This document shows, piece by piece, positions 1-4,660 of a DNA stretch of 6,781 nt. Numbering within the stretch: the first letter of the stretch is position 1; every line of letters begins with the position of its first letter. This stretch comes from DRTC01 sp964521025 (lineage in GTDB: Bacteria; Cloacimonadota; Cloacimonadia; Cloacimonadales; TCS61): positions 1 to 6,781 of the forward strand of contig CAZFPK010000090.1 in assembly GCA_964521025.1 (NCBI GenBank). Reading direction: 5' to 3'. The notes under the pieces are model-generated. The model searched no databases, was not told the DNA's origin, and saw nothing but the letters and a program-made list of their open reading frames with translations. A program made the position numbers and the translations under genes.

Positions 1-23
1 CAGCTTAATTTTCACGACAACTT

Positions 24-130
24 GTTGGTAAGTTTGGTTTTTTAAGTGACTAAAGGAGTGGGTTATTGATTGAGATAACTACCAGATCAATAACCCCTAA
101 CTTTAGGTAGGGGAAACTTGCAATTCCAAC
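24..130. other. Nested inverted repeats, possible structured RNA
   Basis: No gene is visible here, but four helices nest inside one another. GTTGG (24-28) can pair with CCAAC (126-130). AAGTTT (30-35) pairs with AAACTT (114-119). CTAAAG (50-55) pairs with CTTTAG (101-106). A perfect 11-bp stem joins 60-70 to 86-96, with a 15-nt loop at 71-85. A competing stem, CCCCTA (94-99) with TAGGGG (108-113), shares bases with the 11-bp arm, so two folds are possible. I do not recognise a known RNA family. It could be a leader or tail of a gene beyond the left edge, a small RNA, or a palindromic repeat. The inverted repeats are seen directly; the function is unknown and the strand cannot be decided. Confidence 0.4.
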
Positions 131-233
131 CATTTTCTTTCATATGTTTTCATAAATTATGTTACACTACTCATTACTTCGATGAAATTTCTAATGATCA
201 GACTGAAGAAATCTCAACGAAACAATAGATTTG

Positions 234-269
234 AAATGCTGCCGATTTTTCAACCAGCAGCATTTTTTT
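234..269 (+). terminator. Hairpin with plus-strand T-run beside the rubredoxin stop
   Basis: A perfect 9-bp stem, AAATGCTGC (234-242) with GCAGCATTT (257-265), encloses a 14-nt loop, and T runs from 263 to 269 on the plus strand. It sits 8 nt beyond the rubredoxin stop codon. Read on the minus strand the stem is followed only by a short U-rich stretch, so it may end the minus-strand unit weakly and a plus-strand transcript from the left more strongly. It is best described as a bidirectional terminator between convergent transcripts, although no plus-strand gene is visible within the window. Confidence 0.55.
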
Positions 270-277
270 AAATAGAA

Positions 278-418
278 TTAATCCAATGGGCTGAAAAGAT
301 CTTTTCCCACTCCACATTCGGGACAAACCCAATCTTCTGGCAGATCTTCAAAAGCGACATTGTCGTTTGTCATCGGATCATAAATATATCCGCAAGCATC
401 GCATACATATTTTTTCAT
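278..418 (-). CDS. Rubredoxin, short-loop type
   Basis: Encodes a 46-residue cytoplasmic one-electron carrier with a single iron held by four cysteines. The two knuckles are visible: C6-x2-C9 followed by GYIYDP, and C32-P-x-C35-G near the C-terminus. Usual rubredoxins have about 52-54 residues; here the loop between the knuckles is about seven residues shorter. The overall shape, including a DN pair in the loop and an FSP ending, resembles the short rubredoxin of Desulfovibrio desulfuricans. The start is set by GGAGG four bases upstream of ATG; an in-frame upstream extension to 472 has no such site and lacks family similarity. It is the last gene of the minus-strand series and the natural electron donor to the rubrerythrins, flavodiiron protein and superoxide reductase encoded upstream. 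Identification is firm; the choice of partners is inferred from context. Confidence 0.95.
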   Translation of the reverse strand: MKKYVCDACGYIYDPMTNDNVAFEDLPEDWVCPECGVGKDLFSPLD

Positions 419-439
419 TGTTCCTCCAATTTTTACTAT

Positions 440-487
440 CTTTCCGAAGCTTCCACAAAGGAATTCTTTCAATTAAGATTCGGAAAG
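440..487 (-). promoter_or_regulatory. Inverted repeat in the rubredoxin leader
   Basis: CTTTCCGAA (440-448) and TTCGGAAAG (479-487) form a perfect 9-bp inverted repeat about 22 nt upstream of the rubredoxin start. Inside it a smaller stem (TTCC with GGAA, around 451-463) is possible. On the minus strand the first arm can alternatively pair with an internal GAAAG, so two folds compete. This could be an mRNA leader structure or a dispersed palindrome, as related TTCCGAA hairpins lie in other gaps of the window. No regulator can be named. Confidence 0.35.
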
Positions 488-572
488 TTTTAACTCACTA
501 CTTTAAAGTGCATCTTCGATCCAACCTTCTCAATCCTCGATGAATGAAGAAACGAAAGAAGGCTTCTGAAGG

Positions 573-1109
573 TTAATAATTCTCTTTCCAGAGTTCAAAG
601 TAAGATTGCGGATGTTTGCAGACCGGACATACTTCCGGAGCTTCTTCAGCTTCATGAATATATCCGCAATTTCTGCATTTCCAGAAAACTTTACCTGCTG
701 ATTTGAAAACTTTCCCGGTTTCGATATTCGCGAGTAATTTTTTGTATCTCTCTTCGTGTCGTTTCTCGACTTTAGCAATTCCTTCGAACATTTCCGCAAC
801 ATCATTAAATCCTTCTTCTCTTGCTTCTTTAGCCATAGTTGGATACATATCCGTCCATTCGTAGTTTTCGCCGGCAGCAGCAGCTTTCAGGTTTTCGATA
901 GTATTTCCGATTCCGTTCAAAGTTTTGAAATGCAGTTTGGCATGTTCTTTTTCATTTTCCGCAGTTTCCAGGAAAAAGGCGGCAATCTGTTCGTAACCTT
1001 CTTTTTTAGCAACTTTTGCAAAATAGGTGTATTTGTTTCGCGCTTGAGATTCTCCAGAAAAAGCATCCCATAAATTTTTTTCTGTTTTTGTTCCTTTTAA
1101 ATCAACCAT
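573..1109 (-). CDS. Rubrerythrin (classical, C-terminal rubredoxin domain)
   Basis: Encodes 178 residues, a cytoplasmic peroxidase that reduces H2O2 to water with electrons relayed through its own rubredoxin centre. Residues 1-135 form the ferritin-like four-helix domain with diiron ligands visible at E20 (SGESQARNKY), E53 and H56 (ENEKEH), E95/E98 (MAKEAREE) and E115/H118 (VEKRHEE). The rubredoxin domain is at 145-164, C145-x2-C148 and C161-x2-C164, followed by the usual SYFELW ending. The start is the ATG four bases after GGGAGG; an ATG 12 nt further upstream lies within that ribosome-binding site and is unlikely. It is preceded by a terminator after the reverse rubrerythrin, so it probably has its own promoter in the 198-nt gap. 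The separate rubredoxin 154 nt downstream is a likely electron donor. Length and motifs are complete. Confidence 0.97.
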   Translation of the reverse strand: MVDLKGTKTEKNLWDAFSGESQARNKYTYFAKVAKKEGYEQIAAFFLETAENEKEHAKLHFKTLNGIGNTIENLKAAAAGENYEWTDMYPTMAKEAREEGFNDVAEMFEGIAKVEKRHEERYKKLLANIETGKVFKSAGKVFWKCRNCGYIHEAEEAPEVCPVCKHPQSYFELWKENY

Positions 1110-1157
1110 TTTTCCTCCCATTGTGTTATTCTGAGTTCTCTTCCTTGATTGTTCTTC

Positions 1158-1194
1158 CGAAGAATCTCATTTCATTAATAGATGAGTTCCTTCG
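1158..1194 (-). promoter_or_regulatory. Hairpin in the rubrerythrin leader
   Basis: The arms 1158-1170 and 1182-1194 match as inverted repeats at 11 of 13 positions, with an 11-nt loop. On the minus strand this lies 49-85 nt upstream of the rubrerythrin start, within the 198-nt gap after the reverse rubrerythrin terminator. The gap must contain the promoter if that terminator works, but I cannot place convincing -35 and -10 boxes. The arm contains TTCCGAAGAAT, which recurs in opposite orientation at 2286-2296. It may be an operator, a leader structure or a dispersed repeat. Confidence 0.35.
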
Positions 1195-1251
1195 AGAGAA
1201 AAGCAGTCCGACAGCTGCAGGATCAGGATGAGAAAACCTTATGTGTTAGAA

Positions 1252-1298
1252 CAGCTAAATAGAAACCTGCCATCCGGAAATTACCGGACAGCAAGTTT
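1252..1298 (-). terminator. Intrinsic terminator after the reverse rubrerythrin
   Basis: Ten bases past the stop codon, the minus-strand RNA can form an uninterrupted 15-bp stem between 1284-1298 and 1263-1277 with a six-base loop (1278-1283); three of the pairs are G-U. The stem is followed by a U-rich but broken tract. The wobble pairs make it a clear RNA hairpin on the minus strand rather than a DNA palindrome. It separates the reverse rubrerythrin transcript from the following rubrerythrin gene. Because the T-tract is imperfect, read-through is plausible. Confidence 0.65.
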
Positions 1299-1307
1299 AT
1301 AATTACT

Positions 1308-1850
1308 CTAGAAATACCTTTTTAATAGACCTTCAAATGCTTTTCCATGGCGAGCTTCATCTTTACACATCTCGTGAACTGTGTCATGAATAGCATCATA
1401 ACCGAGTTTTTTGGCTCTGGTTGCCAGGTCTTTTTTACCTTTACAAGCACCATTTTCAGCTTCGACTCTCATTTTAAGATTGGTTTTGGTATCCGGAACA
1501 ACAACTTCACCCAGAAGTTCAGCAAATTTGGAAGCGTGTTCCGCTTCTTCCCAGGCGATCCTTTTGTATGCTTCCGCAACTTCCGGCAAACCTTCTCGAT
1601 CAGCCTGGCGACTCATGGCAAGATACATTCCGACTTCCGTGCATTCACCTGCAAAATTCGCTTTCAGACCATCGACAACTTCTTTATCCAATCCTTTGGC
1701 AACACCGATCTTGTGCTCATCAGCCCAAACCAGTTCCTCCGATTGCAGTTCAAATTTCGAAGCAGATGCTCCGCATTGAGGACATACTTCCGGTGGATTT
1801 TCACCTTCGTGAACATAACCGCACACCGAACATACCCATTTTTTAGTCAT
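1308..1850 (-). CDS. Reverse rubrerythrin (N-terminal rubredoxin domain), NADH peroxidase family
   Basis: Encodes 180 residues. The rubredoxin domain comes first (C7-x2-C10, C23-x2-C26, ending ASKFE) and the ferritin-like diiron domain follows, the opposite order to classical rubrerythrin. Diiron ligands can be placed at E69 (AGECTEVG), E102 and H105 (WEEAEH), E130/E132 (RVEAENGA) and E165/H168 (KDEARH). The protein closely follows the family described from clostridia as reverse rubrerythrin, which with a reductase and rubredoxin carries electrons from NADH to H2O2 and O2. Start: ATG preceded by AAGGAG; an upstream TTG extension carries no family similarity. It is preceded by a 172-nt gap with a TTGACA promoter candidate and followed by a strong hairpin terminator, so it may be transcribed alone. 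Two rubrerythrin architectures side by side suggest a division of labour rather than simple duplication. Confidence 0.95.
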   Translation of the reverse strand: MTKKWVCSVCGYVHEGENPPEVCPQCGASASKFELQSEELVWADEHKIGVAKGLDKEVVDGLKANFAGECTEVGMYLAMSRQADREGLPEVAEAYKRIAWEEAEHASKFAELLGEVVVPDTKTNLKMRVEAENGACKGKKDLATRAKKLGYDAIHDTVHEMCKDEARHGKAFEGLLKRYF

Positions 1851-1880
1851 TTTTTTCTCCTTTTTCAGCAACTAACAAAA

Positions 1881-2013
1881 CGAACAAAACTAACAAATTT
1901 CTGTAGATATTAATTTAAGATCATTCGTCTTGAATAACTGCTTAATTGTTTTTTTTGTGTCAAAAACAGGAATAAAACTAATTAAGAAAGGTTCTTCTTG
2001 TTAGTTTTGTTCG
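1881..2013. repeat. Long-range inverted repeat flanking the reverse rubrerythrin promoter region
   Basis: The 16-bp sequence at 1881-1896 is exactly repeated in inverse orientation at 1998-2013, with about 100 bp between. Each arm is built from AACnAACAA-like units, and a further CAACTAACAA copy lies at 1869-1878. A related pair flanks the gap upstream of the superoxide reductase gene. The repeat starts directly after the small winged-helix gene and ends just before the reverse rubrerythrin ribosome-binding site. It may be a small non-coding mobile or palindromic element, or a tandem regulator target. Confidence 0.6.
1935..1963 (-). promoter_or_regulatory. Possible promoter for the reverse rubrerythrin
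   Basis: A perfect TTGACA -35 hexamer is found on the minus strand at 1963-1958. Seventeen to nineteen bases further on the sequence is CAGTTATTC, a poor -10 element, so this is tentative. A 7-bp inverted repeat, CTTAATT (1941-1947) with AATTAAG (1980-1986), brackets the -35 hexamer. The position, about 85-110 nt upstream of the start codon and between the arms of the 16-bp inverted repeat, is suitable. Confidence 0.3.
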
Positions 2014-2022
2014 TTGCTTTTC

Positions 2023-2202
2023 TTATTTCGGTTCCCAATAACATCTTTTGGGAGACACTATCAGTTTTTCTTTTTTGAGAACTTTCATCACTTTATCGAC
2101 TTCTTTTTTATCCAAACCGCTGATCTCGACTATTTCTCCGCCTTTTAACGGTTTCCCGGCTGCTTTCATCGCATCTAACACGACTTGTTTCCTGTCTGCC
2201 AT
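2023..2202 (-). CDS. Small winged-helix protein of 59 residues
   Basis: Translation gives M-ADRKQVVLDAMK at the start and SPKRCYWEPK at the end, 59 residues, too short for many gene callers. The layout fits a minimal winged helix-turn-helix: helix 1 (about 4-14), helix 2 (GGEIVEISG, about 21-29), recognition helix (DKKEVDKVMKVLKKE, 31-45) and a short wing (KLIVSPKRCYW, 46-56). It is lysine-rich, has one cysteine (C54) and no other domain. GGAGG stands four bases before ATG, and the gene lies in the same direction as, and between, two diiron peroxidase genes, so it is most likely real. I infer a DNA-binding role in regulating this island, by fold only; it has no visible metal site or dimerisation domain, and an RNA-binding or accessory role is possible. 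Confidence 0.82.
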   Translation of the reverse strand: MADRKQVVLDAMKAAGKPLKGGEIVEISGLDKKEVDKVMKVLKKEKLIVSPKRCYWEPK

Positions 2203-2217
2203 TTTTCCTCCTTGTCA

Positions 2218-2259
2218 CGGCGAAACCGATTTATCGGTGAAGCCGGTCTTTTTTTTTTT
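2218..2259 (+). terminator. Plus-strand intrinsic terminator inside the winged-helix gene leader
   Basis: CGGC (2218-2221) and ACCGA (2225-2229) pair with TCGGT (2234-2238) and GCCG (2242-2245) around a TTTA loop, with an internal loop of GAA facing GAA. Eleven T residues follow at 2249-2259 on the plus strand, giving textbook terminator form in that direction. On the minus strand the same segment lies 16 nt upstream of the small winged-helix start, with an A-run before it. No plus-strand gene ends here, so the function is unclear: it could stop antisense transcription or shape the mRNA leader. Confidence 0.6.
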
Positions 2260-2270
2260 GATTTTTAAAT

Positions 2271-2342
2271 TTCCGAATGTATGAAATTCTTCGGAATGTT
2301 GGTTTTATAGTTCAAACAATCGGAAGACCTGCGGACATTCCG
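2271..2342. repeat. Cluster of TTCCGAA / CGGAATGT inverted repeats
   Basis: Two overlapping inverted repeats lie between the rubrerythrin-like gene and the small winged-helix gene. TTCCGAA (2271-2277) pairs with TTCGGAA (2290-2296), and CGGAATGT (2292-2299) pairs with ACATTCCG (2335-2342). The two share bases and are mutually exclusive. TTCCGAAGAAT, read on the minus strand at 2296-2286, is the same 11-mer as at 1155-1165 on the plus strand. There is no T-run, so these are not obvious terminators. Confidence 0.4.
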
Positions 2343-2349
2343 ATGTTTT

Positions 2350-2868
2350 TTAGAACTTCGCATCCATCCTGTGTTCAGCGACATCGAACCAATAACCTGC
2401 ATTAGTTAAAAAATCGTATTCCGCTTGCAGTAGATCATAATGAGATTCTTCTTCTTCCCGGATTTTAGTTACGATTTCCTGGATTTTCGGATCCTTGATC
2501 TCATTTAATATTTTCGTGAAAAACTTGATCGCTTTTCTCTCTAATTCCATCCCAATCCTGATCGCCTTCAATTCGGAAGCACTATCTCCTTTTGCCAATC
2601 TTGGAAGCAACTCTTCGATCACCGGTGATTTTGCTTTCGACTTTTCCTGCCGCACCAGATTATCCCAATTTTCTCCGGAAACAAGGGAACTGAAAATTTC
2701 TTTGAAATCATGCAGATGTTTTAATTCATCGAATGATAATTTCTCAAACATTTTCTTACCCAACTCGTTATGAGTCTTTTCTGCCGCTTGCTGGAAAAAA
2801 TTTCTGCCGTTCAATTCCAACTTAACTGCTTCTCGTGCTAAATTTAAGTGGTTTGATTGATCTTTCAT
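2350..2868 (-). CDS. Rubrerythrin-like ferritin-family diiron protein without rubredoxin domain
   Basis: Encodes 172 residues with the ferritin-like fold only. Ligand positions of the rubrerythrin diiron family are recognisable: E18 (LELNGRNFF), E48 and H51 (DELKHLHDF), E108 or E110 (GMELERKAIKFF) and E140 with H143 (REEEESHYDLL). There is no cysteine at all, so it cannot carry its own rubredoxin or zinc centre, and an outside donor would be needed for peroxidase turnover. The C-terminus (YWFDVAEHRMDAKF) is typical of this subgroup. Start: ATG with AAGGAC nearby. It follows the superoxide reductase gene by 85 nt, a position that would let it remove the H2O2 made by that enzyme. Peroxidase, ferroxidase or iron-storage activity are all possible; fold assignment is firm, activity is inferred. 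Confidence 0.9.
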   Translation of the reverse strand: MKDQSNHLNLAREAVKLELNGRNFFQQAAEKTHNELGKKMFEKLSFDELKHLHDFKEIFSSLVSGENWDNLVRQEKSKAKSPVIEELLPRLAKGDSASELKAIRIGMELERKAIKFFTKILNEIKDPKIQEIVTKIREEEESHYDLLQAEYDFLTNAGYWFDVAEHRMDAKF

Positions 2869-2885
2869 TTTATTGTCCTTTTTTT

Positions 2886-2947
2886 GCCACCAAGAACACG
2901 AAGATTCAGTAAATTGCTTTTTCGTGCTATTTTGTGTTCTTCGCGGC
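2886..2947. repeat. Imperfect palindromic intergenic repeat
   Basis: The arm at 2886-2903 (GCCACCAAGAACACGAAG) matches the inverse of 2930-2947 at 14 of 18 positions, leaving a 26-nt middle. It fills most of the 85-nt gap between the superoxide reductase stop and the rubrerythrin-like start. The arm ends GCC/GGC and the 'AAGAACACgAAG' core look like the dispersed GCCACnAAGnACACnAAG-type intergenic repeats that I recall from uncultured bacterial genomes. Neither strand shows a T-run after it, so it is not a standard terminator. Confidence 0.5.
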
Positions 2948-2953
2948 TATCTA

Positions 2954-3334
2954 CTAACTTTTCCAGAGACCGTGCAGGTTACACCATTCCCTGACTTCTA
3001 CGATATCTACCTTTTTTACAGGAAATTCTGCCTGTGGTTTTTTCCAGGGTTTCAGTTCTTTCCTGTAAATTTTGCAGGTTGTCAAAACTTCGATAAATTT
3101 AATGTAATGTTCATCCAGCATCGGATGATCCTGATTTTGTCCGACTTTAACCAGAACTCCGTTTTCTGTTTCTTCAATATATGGAACATGCTTTTCCAGG
3201 GAAGCATCTTCGGTTTTTGCTTCCAATTTTTTCATCGGTCTGCCGCAACAGAATAGAGCAACTGCTCCTTCATTCACGACTTCGACTAAATTACCGCATT
3301 TTTCGCAGTAATAGATTTCTCTTAACTTTGTCAT
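2954..3334 (-). CDS. Desulfoferrodoxin, superoxide reductase (2Fe class)
   Basis: Encodes 126 residues, a cytoplasmic enzyme that reduces superoxide to H2O2 without releasing O2. The N-terminal desulforedoxin domain carries C10-x2-C13 and the paired C29-C30 of centre I. The catalytic centre II ligands are H49 (EKHVP, with E47 and K48 conserved), H70 (HPM), H76 (EHYI), C118 and H121 (CNLHGLW). Length equals that of Desulfovibrio desulfoferrodoxin. One extra cysteine, C87, lies outside the metal sites. The start is the ATG after GGAGG; an upstream extension to 3385 runs through repeat sequence and has no support. It lies 72 nt downstream of the flavodiiron protein gene and upstream of diiron peroxidase genes that can remove its product. 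Rubredoxin is the usual electron donor. Confidence 0.97.
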   Translation of the reverse strand: MTKLREIYYCEKCGNLVEVVNEGAVALFCCGRPMKKLEAKTEDASLEKHVPYIEETENGVLVKVGQNQDHPMLDEHYIKFIEVLTTCKIYRKELKPWKKPQAEFPVKKVDIVEVREWCNLHGLWKS

Positions 3335-3358
3335 TTTTACCTCCGTTTTATTTTGAGC

Positions 3359-3408
3359 AACTAACAATACCAACAACACGAACACAAAAAATGTTAGTTT
3401 TGTTAGTT
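3359..3408. repeat. AACTAACAA inverted repeat upstream of the superoxide reductase
   Basis: AACTAACAA (3359-3367) is repeated inversely as TTGTTAGTT (3400-3408), and TGTTAGTT occurs twice in tandem with a 9-bp period (3392-3399 and 3401-3408). The right arm runs into the stop codon of the flavodiiron gene. On the minus strand, both this gap and the one before the reverse rubrerythrin show TTGTTAGTTGCT followed by C or G and AAAA just ahead of the ribosome-binding site. This points to a shared element, either a dispersed repeat or a common regulatory leader. Confidence 0.5.
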
Positions 3409-4570
3409 ATGATAGCTGTTCGGATATTTTTTCTTTTTCTTTTTCTAATGTTGTTTCATCCGGGATATATTGGATTTTTATTTTTTCCAGCATTTCAAAT
3501 CCGCAATGTTTTAATTCATCCTCAATAATGCCGACACTTTGTCCTCCCCAACCATAAGAACCGAAAGCGAGACCGATCCTGCTTTTTGGAGCGAGTCCTT
3601 TCAGATAGGTCAGAAACGCAGAAACTGTCGGTAGAATATTATTATTCAAAGTCGGAGAACCGACGCAGATATATTTTGCCGTCAAGATTTCGGTCATAAT
3701 ATCAGAAATATGATTCACCTGTAAATTGAACATTTTTGTATGAATCTTTTTCTCCTCAAACGCTTCTTGAACAGTATGAGCGATCTTTTCCGTTGATTTC
3801 CACATCGTATCATAAATGATCAGTGCTTTATCCTCGACCAGATTTTCCGACCACTTTTTATATTCTTTCAGGATTTCGTGAATATGGGATCGCCAGATCA
3901 AACCATGACTCGGACAGAGAGTTTCAATTTTCAAAGTTGTAATAACATCCAGAACTTTTTGAACCTGCCTGCTATAAGGAAGAACGATATTAGCATAATA
4001 TTTTTCCGCTTCGTGCATCATTATATTGAATGGATATTCATCGTCGAATCGTTCCGAAGATGCAATATGCTGTCCAAAAGCATCATTGGAAAAGAGGATT
4101 TTTTCTTCTGGGCAAAAAGAAACCATATTATCGGGCCAATGTACCATCGGAGTCTGCACAAAATGTAAACTTCGTTTTCCTAATTTCAAAGCATCGCCGG
4201 ATTTGACAGTTTTGAAATCCCAATCCTGCTCGAAATGTTTCTGCAGACCTTCCACTCCTTTCGGAGTAGCGAAAATCTTCGCATCAGGGCAATGTTTTTT
4301 CATTTCAGGAAGAGAACCGGAATGATCCATCTCGATGTGATTTTGAATAATATGATCGATCTTTGCCGGATCGATAATTGCCGAAATTCGCTTGAGTTGT
4401 TCTTCGAAAAGATGTTTTTTTACATTATCGATCAAAGTTATTTTTTCATCGATAATTAAATATGAATTATAAGTAGAACCGCGTTGGGTCAGGTATCCGT
4501 GAAAATTTCGCAGATCCCAGTCGATTCCTCCAACCCAGAAAATTCCTTCTTTTATTTTTTTCGGCAGCAT
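3407..4570 (-). CDS. Flavodiiron protein (rubredoxin:oxygen oxidoreductase type)
   Basis: Encodes 387 residues. The metallo-beta-lactamase-like domain (1-245) carries the diiron ligands H78-x-E80-x-D82 with H83, then H144 (MVHW), D163 (SNDAFGQH) and H222 (PSHGLIW). The flavodoxin-like domain (248-387) shows the FMN phosphate loop YDTMWKST, GSPTLNNN and FGSYGWGGQS. There is no C-terminal rubredoxin or flavin reductase domain, so this is the simple two-domain class that takes electrons from free rubredoxin. These enzymes reduce O2 to water and often NO to N2O in the cytoplasm of anaerobes; which substrate dominates cannot be read from sequence. Start: ATG preceded by AAGGAG with nine bases between. 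It follows the oxidase-like gene by 90 nt that hold two tandem palindromes, and precedes superoxide reductase. All ligands are intact. Confidence 0.97.
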   Translation of the reverse strand: MLPKKIKEGIFWVGGIDWDLRNFHGYLTQRGSTYNSYLIIDEKITLIDNVKKHLFEEQLKRISAIIDPAKIDHIIQNHIEMDHSGSLPEMKKHCPDAKIFATPKGVEGLQKHFEQDWDFKTVKSGDALKLGKRSLHFVQTPMVHWPDNMVSFCPEEKILFSNDAFGQHIASSERFDDEYPFNIMMHEAEKYYANIVLPYSRQVQKVLDVITTLKIETLCPSHGLIWRSHIHEILKEYKKWSENLVEDKALIIYDTMWKSTEKIAHTVQEAFEEKKIHTKMFNLQVNHISDIMTEILTAKYICVGSPTLNNNILPTVSAFLTYLKGLAPKSRIGLAFGSYGWGGQSVGIIEDELKHCGFEMLEKIKIQYIPDETTLEKEKEKISEQLS

Positions 4571-4614
4571 TTTTTCTGCTCCTTATTTTTTAGAATATAA
4601 CTTTGTGTGATTTA

Positions 4615-4647
4615 AAACCTTAACGGTTTGCCAAACCTTGAAGGTTT
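4615..4647. repeat. Two tandem 7-1-7 palindromes before the flavodiiron gene
   Basis: AAACCTTGAAGGTTT (4633-4647) is a perfect 7-1-7 inverted repeat. AAACCTTAACGGTTT (4615-4629) is the same unit with one arm mismatch, and GCC separates them, so the centres are 18 bp apart. They lie in the 90-nt gap between the oxidase-like gene and the flavodiiron gene. Two equal, regularly spaced palindromes could be an operator for a dimeric regulator. The alternative is a dispersed palindromic repeat, or RNA hairpins with five-base loops. The 7-1-7 geometry is that of Fur-family boxes, but the bases do not match a Per box. Confidence 0.5.
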
Positions 4648-4660
4648 ATATCGAAAATAA

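Noticed and set aside
21..40. tRNA D-arm-like GTTGGTAAG sequence
   Set aside because: No acceptor stem, anticodon arm or TTCGA arm can be fitted around it.
60..96. FNR/CRP-like site from TTGAT and ATCAA halves
   Set aside because: The halves are 15-20 bp apart instead of the required 4-6 bp; they are simply the ends of the 11-bp stem.
419..472. N-terminal extension of rubredoxin by 18 residues
   Set aside because: The ATG at 418 has GGAGG at normal distance, and the extension crosses that site and an inverted repeat; known rubredoxins begin at MKKYVC.
530..805. Minus-strand open frame overlapping the end of rubrerythrin in another frame
   Set aside because: It overlaps a conserved domain out of frame and its product is lysine/arginine-rich without recognisable features.
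1347..1913. Long plus-strand open frame of 188 codons opposite the reverse rubrerythrin
   Set aside because: It is the antisense shadow of a gene with complete metal-binding motifs, has a phenylalanine-rich, low-complexity product and no ribosome-binding site.
2048..2284. Plus-strand open frame of 78 codons opposite the small winged-helix gene
   Set aside because: It lacks a ribosome-binding site and runs through a terminator hairpin and T-run; the minus-strand reading has a strong start and a sensible fold.
2873..3256. Plus-strand open frame of 127 codons across the superoxide reductase
   Set aside because: Opposite strand of a clearly conserved gene; composition is Phe/Cys-rich and it starts inside a palindromic repeat.
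4584..4601. Second Per/Fur box before the flavodiiron gene (imperfect A+T palindrome)
   Set aside because: Symmetry is only partial and the sequence is almost pure A and T; agreement with the Per box is too low to separate from chance.
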